Below, one piece after another: positions 1-5,901 of a DNA stretch of 5,901 nucleotides (positions are counted from its first letter, which is position 1; each line of letters starts with the position of its first letter). Origin of the DNA: an uncultured Muribaculaceae bacterium (lineage in GTDB: Bacteria; Bacteroidota; Bacteroidia; Bacteroidales; Muribaculaceae); NCBI GenBank assembly GCA_910578805.1, contig CAJTRS010000046.1:5222-11122 (forward strand). Reading direction: 5' to 3'. Position numbers and translations under genes: made by a program. Below the pieces are notes generated by a model. That model made no database searches and was not told where the DNA came from. It saw only the letters and a program-made list of their open reading frames with translations.

Positions 1-2
1 AT

Positions 3-1826
3 ATAGTGAACCGCTACCACAAAATCATAAAGGACTCCATGGCTGAGTTGGGAATATCGTTTGACGTGTATTCCCGCACCACTTCCGATATACATCACGA
101 CACGGCAAGCGAATTTTTCCGCCGCCTCTATGACAACGGCCAGTTTGAGAAGCAGACCTCCATGCAGCCTTACGACGAACAGGCCGGAGAGTTCCTGGCC
201 GACCGATATGTGACCGGCACATGTCCCCACTGCGGCAACGACGGAGCCTACGGCGACCAGTGCGAGGCCTGCGGCACATCGCTCAACGCCACCGACCTGA
301 TCAATCCTCGCTCGCGCCTCACTTCGGCTCCCGTGTCGATGCGCGAGACATCTCACTGGTATCTGCCCCTCAACCGATGGGAAGACGCCCTGCGAAAATG
401 GATACTCGAGGGACACAAGGAGTGGAAGACCAACGTTTACGGACAGTGCAAATCGTGGCTCGATCTGGGACTTCAGCCCCGCGCCGTGAGCCGCGACCTC
501 AACTGGGGCGTGCCGGTGCCCGTGGAAGGAGCCGACGGCAAGGTGCTCTACGTGTGGTTCGACGCTCCCATCGGTTACATATCGAACACCAAGGAGATAT
601 TTCCCGACTCGTGGGAGACCTGGTGGAAAGACCCTGAAACACGCATAATCAACTTCATAGGCAAGGACAACATTGTGTTCCACTGCATAGTGTTCCCCGC
701 CATGCTCATGGCTTACGGCGACGGCTACCAGCTGCCCGACAATGTGCCGGCCAATGAGTTTCTCAATCTCGAAGGGGGCAAGATATCCACTTCGCGCAAC
801 TGGGCCGTGTGGCTCCACGAATATCTGCGCGACTTCCCAGGCAAGCAGGACGTGCTGCGTTACGTACTCACCGCCAATGCTCCGGAAACCAAGGACAACG
901 ACTTCACATGGACCGATTTCCAGGCACGCAACAACAATGAGCTGGTGGCTATCCTCGGCAACTTCGTGAACCGTGCCATGGTGCTCACCCACAAATATTT
1001 CAACGGAACGGTACCGGCAGCCGGCGAACTTCAGGAGATTGACCGCCGCCTGTTTGCCGACATCGATGCCGCCAAACGCTCCCTGAGCGACAACATCGAG
1101 ACATTCCACTTCCGTGAGGCCCTAAAGGACGCCATGGAGATAGCACGTCTCGGCAACAGATACCTTCAGGAGACAGAACCGTGGAAAGTGGCCAAGACCG
1201 ACATGGACCGAGTGGCTACAGTGCTCAACTGCGCCATACAGGTATGCGCCGACATTGCCATAGGGTTCGAACCGTTCCTGCCTTTCATGTCGAAAGACCT
1301 CTCCGACATGCTCGGTCTCTCCGACATCACATGGGAAAAACTCGGAGCCACCGACCTGATACCCGCCGGAAGTCACCTGAAAGAGCCTCATCTGCTTTTC
1401 GAGAAGATTGAAGACGATGCGATAAAAGCCCAGCTCGACAGACTGGAACGCATCAAGGAGGAAAACCGCATAAAGAATTTCAAGGCCGCACCCCAGGCAC
1501 CCGACGTGGACTTTGACACATTCATAAAAGCCGACCTCAGGGTAGGCACCGTAGTGGAGTGCGAGAAGGTGCCCAAAGCCGACAAACTGCTCCGGTTCCT
1601 TATCGACGACGGTCTGGAAAAGCGCACCATAGTGTCAGGCATAGCCAAATATTACAAGCCTGAAGAGCTCGTAGGCAAACAGGTGTGCTTCATTGCCAAT
1701 CTTCCTCCGCGCAAACTCAAAGGCATAACCTCGCAGGGTATGATACTGTCGGCCGAAAATGCCGACGGTTCATTGGTGGTTATCGGCCCGAGTGCCCCTG
1801 TAGTACCAGGAGCCCAGGTAAAATAA
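3..1826 (+). CDS. metG: Methionine--tRNA ligase, 5'-truncated by the window edge
   Basis: Cytoplasmic class I aminoacyl-tRNA synthetase that charges tRNA-Met with methionine using ATP. The reading frame is already open at base 3 and the GTG at base 6 is an internal Val codon, not the start. From family length (about 680 residues in Bacteroidetes, from memory) roughly 70 N-terminal residues, including the HIGH motif, lie outside the window. Numbering from the GTG at base 6, I see a zinc knuckle with two CxxC pairs (CPHC at 73-76, CEAC at 86-89), conserved catalytic-core blocks (SWLDLGLQPRAVSRDL, YVWFDAPIGYIS, FIGKDNIVFHC), the KMSKS-equivalent KISTS at 259-263, and a helical anticodon-binding region after about 300. 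A C-terminal EMAPII/Trbp111-like tRNA-binding domain occupies about 502-606 (DLRVGTV, KVPKADKLL, VSGIA, PRKLKGI, SQGMILSA). The gene ends with TAA at 1824-1826, 19 bases before the asparaginase gene, so co-transcription is likely. No frameshift or missing key residue was seen in the visible part. Confidence 0.97.
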   Translation: MVNRYHKIIKDSMAELGISFDVYSRTTSDIHHDTASEFFRRLYDNGQFEKQTSMQPYDEQAGEFLADRYVTGTCPHCGNDGAYGDQCEACGTSLNATDLINPRSRLTSAPVSMRETSHWYLPLNRWEDALRKWILEGHKEWKTNVYGQCKSWLDLGLQPRAVSRDLNWGVPVPVEGADGKVLYVWFDAPIGYISNTKEIFPDSWETWWKDPETRIINFIGKDNIVFHCIVFPAMLMAYGDGYQLPDNVPANEFLNLEGGKISTSRNWAVWLHEYLRDFPGKQDVLRYVLTANAPETKDNDFTWTDFQARNNNELVAILGNFVNRAMVLTHKYFNGTVPAAGELQEIDRRLFADIDAAKRSLSDNIETFHFREALKDAMEIARLGNRYLQETEPWKVAKTDMDRVATVLNCAIQVCADIAIGFEPFLPFMSKDLSDMLGLSDITWEKLGATDLIPAGSHLKEPHLLFEKIEDDAIKAQLDRLERIKEENRIKNFKAAPQAPDVDFDTFIKADLRVGTVVECEKVPKADKLLRFLIDDGLEKRTIVSGIAKYYKPEELVGKQVCFIANLPPRKLKGITSQGMILSAENADGSLVVIGPSAPVVPGAQVK

Positions 1827-1845
1827 ACCCTATAGACCGGCAGAG

Positions 1846-2907
1846 ATGACACCCGCACAACCTAAAATATTGCTCATATACACAGGCGGAACCATAGGCA
1901 TGATCGAGAATCCGGCCACACATTCGTTGCAGCCGTTTGATTTCACGCATCTGATCGACAACGTGCCCAAGATACGCCTGCTCAACTATATGATTGACAA
2001 CATATCGTTTGAACCACCCATCGATTCGAGCGATATGAGTCCCGCACACTGGGTGGAGATAGCGCGTGCCATCACCGATAACTACGATGCTTACGACGGG
2101 TTCGTGGTGCTTCACGGCACCGACACCATGTCGTACACGGCTTCGGCATTGTCTTTTATGCTCGAGAATCTCCGCAAACCGGTAATAATCACCGGTTCGC
2201 AGCTCCCTATAGGCGAAGTGCGCACCGATGGCGAAGAAAATCTCATAACAGCCGTGCAGATAGCTGCGGCTACAGACCGCCACGGAGCCCCCATGGTGCA
2301 GGAGGTAGCAATCCTTTTTGAAAACTACCTCTGGCGCGGCAACCGTTCCACAAAGCGCAGTGCCGACAACTTCAATGCCTTCAAGAGCCACAACTATCCT
2401 GAACTGGCCAAAATAGGACTCGGCATAAACTTCCACGAAGAAGCCCTGTTGCGACAACCCTACAACGGCCGGCAGCTCCACACTCATTTCTCGCTTGACA
2501 CTAATGTGATGATAATCGACCTATTCCCCGGCATCGAAGAGAGCACCCTGCGGCATCAGCTCGCCACACCGGGCATAAAGGGAATAGTGCTGAAAACCTA
2601 CGGCGCCGGCAACGCATCGACAGCCCGATGGTTCACCGATGCCATATCGGAAACCGTAAAACGGGGAGTGATAATTTTTAATGTGACACAGTGTGTCAAC
2701 GGCAGCGTACAGAAACTCTACGAGGCCGGACATGCCTTGGCTGCCACCGGCGTGGTGCCGGGTCACGACATAACAGCGGAAGCGGCCATAACCAAAATGA
2801 TGTTTCTGTTCGGCGCCGGCATTTCCACCGAAGAGATCAGCAGGAGGCTGTCGCAACCCATATGCGGCGAACTGACCCTGCCGCATAGCAACAAAAGACC
2901 GATATGA
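1846..2907 (+). CDS. ansA: Type I L-asparaginase (cytoplasmic)
   Basis: Hydrolyses L-asparagine to aspartate and ammonia. At 353 residues it is slightly longer than E. coli AnsA (338). Catalytic-site motifs are intact: TGGTIG at 13-18 with the nucleophilic Thr16, DSSDMSP at 60-66 (substrate-binding Ser), HGTDTM at 90-95 with Thr92-Asp93, and RGNRSTK at 164-170 with catalytic Lys170. ASALSFMLENL and KPVIITGSQLP closely resemble the E. coli type I enzyme. TQC at 281-283 matches the region of E. coli Cys273, part of the allosteric asparagine site as I recall. The arginine I align with E. coli Arg240 is Lys250 here (VLKTYGAGN), so allostery may differ. There is no signal peptide, which agrees with type I rather than the secreted type II enzyme. 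ATG 1846 fits the family N-terminus; only a weak purine stretch (GGCAGAG) precedes it, as is usual in Bacteroidetes. The stop overlaps the next start by 4 bases. Confidence 0.96.
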   Translation: MTPAQPKILLIYTGGTIGMIENPATHSLQPFDFTHLIDNVPKIRLLNYMIDNISFEPPIDSSDMSPAHWVEIARAITDNYDAYDGFVVLHGTDTMSYTASALSFMLENLRKPVIITGSQLPIGEVRTDGEENLITAVQIAAATDRHGAPMVQEVAILFENYLWRGNRSTKRSADNFNAFKSHNYPELAKIGLGINFHEEALLRQPYNGRQLHTHFSLDTNVMIIDLFPGIEESTLRHQLATPGIKGIVLKTYGAGNASTARWFTDAISETVKRGVIIFNVTQCVNGSVQKLYEAGHALAATGVVPGHDITAEAAITKMMFLFGAGISTEEISRRLSQPICGELTLPHSNKRPI

Positions 2908-3761
2908 CTACTAAGGAAGAGCAGGTTTCATCATACATAAAACCCAAAGTACTTGACTATGACGACGTGGTGAATATGGTACCGCGTCTAAAAGGCCACC
3001 GGAAGCTGATAGAGCGTGTGTTCCGATGGTTTTCCATCGACAAGGTCAACGCTCTCCACGAACACAACTGCCACACCCCAGGAGTTGCGTTCTGTGACGG
3101 AGTGCTGAAGGAACTCGACATAAAACTGCGTGTTGACAACGAGCAGGTGCTCGAACGCTTTGCCCAGGGCGCATTCATCACCGTGAGCAATCACCCCTTC
3201 GGGGCTCTCGACGGCATATCGCTCATAAAATTAGTAGGCAACCACCGACCCGACTTCAAAGTAATGGTTAACATGATACTTAACCATATCACCGCCATGC
3301 GTGAGAACTTCATTGCCGTTGACGCCCTCGCCTCCGATGACCCCAAGAAGAAAGCCGTGTCGATGCAGGGCATCAAGAGAGCCATAATGCAGGTACGAGG
3401 CGGTCACCCCATGGGATTCTTCCCCGCAGGGGCTGTATCGAAAGTCAATCTACACGGACGCCTGTATGACCGCGAGTGGCAACCGTCGATCATTCGCCTT
3501 ATCATGCAGCTCAATGTCCCCGTTGTGCCCATATATTTCCATGGACGCAACTCGGCATGGTTCAATTTCCTCGGCATGGTGAGCTGGCAGCTGCGCACCA
3601 CACGCCTGCCGGCTGAAGTGTTCCGCAAAAGCGGCTCCACCATTCACATAAGCGTTGGAGAGCCTATCACCGCCGATGAGATCAAGGCTCACTCCGGCTC
3701 CGTGGAAGAGCTCGGACAGTATCTCAAAGACCAGACTTACCGACTCCATTCATGCAAATAA
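2904..3761 (+). CDS. Lysophospholipid acyltransferase family protein (PlsC-like)
   Basis: Probably transfers an acyl chain onto a lysolipid or related acceptor at the inner face of the cytoplasmic membrane; the acceptor is unknown. Of 285 residues, the catalytic motif is NHPFGALDG at 96-104, so His97 and Asp103 are five residues apart, rather than four as in classic PlsC HX4D. Motif III is FFPAGAVS at 172-179 in place of the usual FPEGTRS, and motif IV is VPVVPIYFHGRNS at 205-217. These variants recall the hemolysin-like or ornithine/glycine-lipid acyltransferase branch rather than housekeeping PlsC. No convincing transmembrane helix is visible, so it is probably a peripheral membrane protein. 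The start at 2904 forms an ATGA overlap with the asparaginase stop, and its 3' end overlaps the sigma-54 activator by 10 bases, implying translational coupling. I recall the same acyltransferase-activator pair in Bacteroides genomes. Assignment to the superfamily is firm; substrate assignment is not possible. Confidence 0.88.
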   Translation: MTTKEEQVSSYIKPKVLDYDDVVNMVPRLKGHRKLIERVFRWFSIDKVNALHEHNCHTPGVAFCDGVLKELDIKLRVDNEQVLERFAQGAFITVSNHPFGALDGISLIKLVGNHRPDFKVMVNMILNHITAMRENFIAVDALASDDPKKKAVSMQGIKRAIMQVRGGHPMGFFPAGAVSKVNLHGRLYDREWQPSIIRLIMQLNVPVVPIYFHGRNSAWFNFLGMVSWQLRTTRLPAEVFRKSGSTIHISVGEPITADEIKAHSGSVEELGQYLKDQTYRLHSCK

Positions 3762-4975
3762 ATATCCCTGAAATATCGGCCGAAGTACAACAGGCCAAGA
3801 TGCGCTTCGGCATAGTGGGCAATGCTCCGGCCCTTATAGGAGCCATATCGCGCGCCATACAGGTGGCACCGATAGACCTGTCGGTCCTCGTGACCGGCGA
3901 AAGCGGTTCGGGAAAAGAGTTTTTCCCGCAGATTATCCACGCATTCAGCCCACGTAAGCACAACAGGTACATAGCCGTAAACTGTGGCGCCATTCCCGAA
4001 GGCACCATTGACTCCGAACTGTTCGGCCACGAAAAAGGCTCGTTCACCGGTGCGGTATCGGCACGAAAAGGTTATTTTGAGGAAGCCGACGGAGGAACCA
4101 TATTCCTTGATGAAGTGGCAGAACTGCCACTCACCACACAGGCCAGATTGCTGCGCGTGCTCGAAAGCGGTGAGTTCCTGAAGGTCGGCTCATCGACCGT
4201 GCAGAAGACCAACATACGCGTGGTGGCCGCCACCAATGTCGATATGCTTGCCGCCGTGGAGGCCGGACGGTTCCGCGAAGACCTATACTACCGCCTATCG
4301 ACCGTGCAGATACAAGTGCCGCCGCTACGCGACCGAGGCTCGGACATCACTCTGTTAGCACGCAAATTCGCGGCCGACTTTTCGGAACGTTATTCCATGC
4401 CACCGGTGGCTTTCGAGGAAAGCGCACGCAGCGCCATGCTTCACTACCGCTGGCCGGGCAATGTGCGCCAACTCAAAAACGTAGTGGAACAGATAGCCCT
4501 GTTTGATGCCGGAGACAAAGTAAATGCCGACACCCTGTCACAATACATGCCCGACACCCCGTTTGTATATACCCCGGCCACAACTTCACGGCGTGAACAC
4601 TCCTACGAACAGGAGCGCGAACTGCTCTTCAACATGATATTCCGCATGCAGAGCGAAATCGACGCACTGAAAGCAGCGGTAGGAGGAGGCGAACGCCCAT
4701 GCGCCCGCATAGCCGCGACTACGGCTCACGAAGCCGAAGTGGTGGCTGACATGCCCTCCTCGCTGGTGAAATACAATCCCGCGCCTATCGATTTCTTTTC
4801 AACCGACAGCACTTCCACCCAACCGGCATCGTCACTCACCCTTGAGGAAACCGAGCGCGAGACCATACGCCGGTCATTGGAAAACAACGGAGGCCGCCGC
4901 AAAGCCACAGCCCGGGAGCTCAACATCTCCGAACGCACCCTCTACCGCAAAATCAAAGAATACGGACTGGAGTAA
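3752..4975 (+). CDS. Sigma-54-dependent AAA+ transcriptional activator without sensor domain, Fis-type HTH
   Basis: Bacterial enhancer-binding protein that uses ATP hydrolysis to open promoters bound by RNA polymerase-sigma-54. The 407 residues start almost directly with the AAA+ module: Walker A GESGSGKE at 49-56, the sigma-54-contacting loop GSFTGA at 96-101 (Ser for the Ala of canonical GAFTGA), Walker B TIFLDE at 116-121, sensor I RVVAATN at 156-162, FREDLYYRL at 174-182 with the likely arginine finger region, and sensor II WPGNVRQLKN at 234-243. A possible short coiled-coil helix lies at about 285-310, followed by a low-complexity Ala/Ser/Thr/Pro-rich linker (about 311-362) and a Fis-type helix-turn-helix at about 363-406 (ATARELNISERTLYRKIKEYGL). 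There is no receiver, GAF or PAS domain, so activity is probably set by expression level or a partner protein. ATG 3752 lies inside the end of the acyltransferase gene (10-base overlap) and fits the family N-terminus. Its target promoters are not visible here. Confidence 0.95.
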   Translation: MQINIPEISAEVQQAKMRFGIVGNAPALIGAISRAIQVAPIDLSVLVTGESGSGKEFFPQIIHAFSPRKHNRYIAVNCGAIPEGTIDSELFGHEKGSFTGAVSARKGYFEEADGGTIFLDEVAELPLTTQARLLRVLESGEFLKVGSSTVQKTNIRVVAATNVDMLAAVEAGRFREDLYYRLSTVQIQVPPLRDRGSDITLLARKFAADFSERYSMPPVAFEESARSAMLHYRWPGNVRQLKNVVEQIALFDAGDKVNADTLSQYMPDTPFVYTPATTSRREHSYEQERELLFNMIFRMQSEIDALKAAVGGGERPCARIAATTAHEAEVVADMPSSLVKYNPAPIDFFSTDSTSTQPASSLTLEETERETIRRSLENNGGRRKATARELNISERTLYRKIKEYGLE

Positions 4976-4980
4976 CTCCA
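4968..4980 (+). other. Small palindrome spanning the activator stop codon
   Basis: TGGAG (4968-4972) and CTCCA (4976-4980) are perfect complements, with the TAA stop codon in the three-base loop. In RNA this could make a 5-bp stem. No U-tract follows directly; the nearest T-run is at 5010-5014. It may be a weak 3' end structure or chance. Confidence 0.25.
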
Positions 4981-5017
4981 CCGCACCGACACTCATTAAG
5001 TTACACACATTTTTCTT

Positions 5018-5054
5018 ATGGTAAAAATTTCCTCATTCAGGGAACTTTTACCAT
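5018..5054. repeat. Imperfect inverted repeat with 15-base arms (hairpin or operator)
   Basis: The left arm at 5018-5032 (ATGGTAAAAATTTCC) pairs with the right arm at 5040-5054 (GGGAACTTTTACCAT) across a 7-base loop (5033-5039). I count 13 Watson-Crick pairs, one T-G wobble (5030/5042) and one A-C mismatch (5027/5045). The outer nine pairs (ATGGTAAAA/TTTTACCAT) are perfect. The T-rich tract lies before the left arm (5010-5017) and only ATTTG follows the right arm, so it is not a textbook intrinsic terminator in either direction. It lies between the activator gene and the membrane-protein gene and could end the upstream transcript, protect its 3' end, or be a dyad operator for the downstream promoter. 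Confidence 0.7.
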
Positions 5055-5059
5055 ATTTG
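5028..5059 (+). promoter_or_regulatory. Candidate Bacteroidetes-type promoter for the membrane-protein gene
   Basis: CATATTTG at 5052-5059 matches seven of eight positions of the Bacteroidetes -7 element TAnnTTTG. A weak -33-like TTTC at 5028-5031 precedes it by 20 bases, against the expected TTTG. Transcription would start near 5066, giving a leader of about 20 bases before ATG 5088, with an A/T-rich stretch before the start and no Shine-Dalgarno sequence. The elements overlap both arms of the inverted repeat. No -24/-12 sigma-54 promoter (GG-N10-GC type) was found by eye in 4976-5087. Confidence 0.35.
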
Positions 5060-5087
5060 CATTCCACACCCCGTAAACTTTATAATT

Positions 5088-5901
5088 ATGCCGTCATTAC
5101 ACGTACACAGATCATGGAAAAATCCCGGAACACAGATTGCTATTTCTTTCCTGGTTTCAATTATATCAATCATCATATTCCTTTTATTTCGTGAACATGC
5201 TGCCGGTATAATCACAAGCATGGCATTGGCAACCGTGGCGCTGATAAATCCATTCCGCTATTGGTTAAAAGACAAAAGTAAGCCTACAAACATCATTGCA
5301 AGCGGAATGATAGTACTCTTGCTTTTATTTATGGTGCTATACCTGTTTCCCGGATTTGTACACACCAAAATCGACACTATTATTGAACGAACCCATCTTA
5401 AATACTGGGACTGGATCGCTCTGGGAGTAGCAATGGCTTCATTTGTAATCTCTGCCCGCACATTGCATTCACAAAGTATGACCGAAAAGAACACCATGCG
5501 CATCACCCCGGAAAGCCAGAAAGCACTCCTCATGGACTATGCACGTCATTTCTATTGTAACCTACTTATTATCTATGCCATTGATGCTCGGCTCAACAGA
5601 AGATACCACCATTACTACCCCTCGGAGGAACATCTGCTGAAACTCCGCACCAATGTTGACTCGCTGCACCCTGCCGCGTTTTTCAACACTCCCACAAAAT
5701 ACGACAATATCCACGAGCTAAAATTCAAGATGCTCAATTTCAATCTGGAATTGGAAGTTATAACCAAACACCTCACAGACCGCAATGTACACCCGTTTGT
5801 AAAGGACAGGGACTTTGCCACCCTCAAATTCAAAATGGGATTCCTAACACAGGAGGTCGCAAAAACTATCAGGGTCTTATTCTGGGACTCTTATTATAAA
5901 A
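5088..5901 (+). CDS. Putative multipass membrane protein of unknown function, 3'-truncated by the window edge
   Basis: The frame is open from ATG 5088 through 271 codons to the window end with no stop. It is the first ATG after the in-frame TAA at 5022. I do not recognise a named family, although the soluble part resembles conserved hypothetical proteins I have seen in Bacteroidales. Four hydrophobic segments are visible at about 17-34, 39-55, 69-90 and 108-123. Basic residues at the N-terminus (HVHRSWK), between segments 2 and 3 (RYWLKDKSK) and after segment 4 suggest both ends are cytoplasmic. The region from about 124 onward is soluble and rich in aromatic and charged residues (DYARHFYCNLL, YYPSEEHLLKLR, HELKFKMLNFNLELEV). 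No nuclease, kinase, transporter or peptidase motif is evident. GC is about 43%, well below the upstream genes. It has its own upstream intergenic region and is probably transcribed separately. It is neither LptE-like (no lipoprotein signal) nor SecG-like. Confidence 0.8.
   Translation, partial: MPSLHVHRSWKNPGTQIAISFLVSIISIIIFLLFREHAAGIITSMALATVALINPFRYWLKDKSKPTNIIASGMIVLLLLFMVLYLFPGFVHTKIDTIIERTHLKYWDWIALGVAMASFVISARTLHSQSMTEKNTMRITPESQKALLMDYARHFYCNLLIIYAIDARLNRRYHHYYPSEEHLLKLRTNVDSLHPAAFFNTPTKYDNIHELKFKMLNFNLELEVITKHLTDRNVHPFVKDRDFATLKFKMGFLTQEVAKTIRVLFWDSYYK

Noticed and set aside
6..8. GTG at base 6 as a possible metG start
   Set aside because: The frame is open upstream, and related enzymes continue through this position with about 70 further N-terminal residues including the HIGH motif. 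It is an internal Val.
1301..1329. Short direct repeat CTCTCCGACAT within metG
   Set aside because: It arises from the protein sequence LSDMLGLSDI; two copies in a coding region do not suggest a repeat element.
1780..2487. Long open frame of 235 codons on the minus strand opposite the asparaginase gene
   Set aside because: The + strand frame encodes a clearly conserved enzyme with all catalytic motifs. The antisense frame shows no recognisable domain and is a by-product of GC-rich codon use.
2684..2698. Perfect small palindrome TGACAC-AGT-GTGTCA inside the asparaginase gene
   Set aside because: It encodes the conserved VTQCV stretch, so the symmetry is best explained by coding constraint and chance.
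5018..5054. Calling the inverted repeat a standard intrinsic terminator
   Set aside because: No T-run follows the right arm on the + strand, and none follows the left arm on the minus strand. Kept as an inverted repeat of uncertain role.
5018..5194. 58-codon + strand frame beginning at the ATG in the left hairpin arm and overlapping the start of the membrane-protein gene
   Set aside because: It overlaps a better supported gene in another frame, its first codons are dictated by the inverted repeat, and it has no recognisable motif or ribosome-binding context. A leader peptide cannot be excluded.

Overview
The window looks like a chromosomal segment of a Bacteroidales bacterium, most likely of moderate-to-high GC, such as a Muribaculaceae-like gut lineage. 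Three lines of evidence support this. The methionyl-tRNA synthetase is of the long Bacteroidetes type with a fused C-terminal tRNA-binding domain. The sigma-54 activator without a sensor domain, placed right after a PlsC-like acyltransferase, resembles Bacteroides relatives known to me from memory. Gene starts also lack strong Shine-Dalgarno sequences. Lineage is inferred from protein resemblance only; no search was run.

Layout, all on the + strand. Bases 3-1826 hold metG, whose first ~70 codons lie outside the left edge. A 19-base gap leads to a cytoplasmic type I L-asparaginase (1846-2907). Its stop overlaps the start of a lysophospholipid-acyltransferase-family protein (2904-3761) by 4 bases (ATGA). 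That gene overlaps by 10 bases a sigma-54-dependent AAA+ activator with a Fis-type HTH but no receiver or sensor domain (3752-4975). The spacing and overlaps suggest that these four genes share one transcript.

A 112-base intergenic stretch (4976-5087) follows. It contains a strong imperfect inverted repeat with 15-base arms (5018-5054) and a Bacteroidetes-like -7 promoter element (CATATTTG, 5052-5059) that runs into the right arm. From 5088 to the right edge an uninterrupted reading frame encodes a protein with four predicted membrane segments and a soluble C-terminal domain. I cannot assign its function. It runs off the window and is clearly poorer in GC (about 43% by hand count over 5101-5880) than the genes upstream (55-62% in three sampled 60-base lines).

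How the genes fit together: metG and the asparaginase are housekeeping enzymes. The acyltransferase/activator pair suggests membrane-lipid or envelope physiology under sigma-54 control, but the targets cannot be read from this window. The least explained part is the hairpin/promoter region and the multipass membrane protein behind it.
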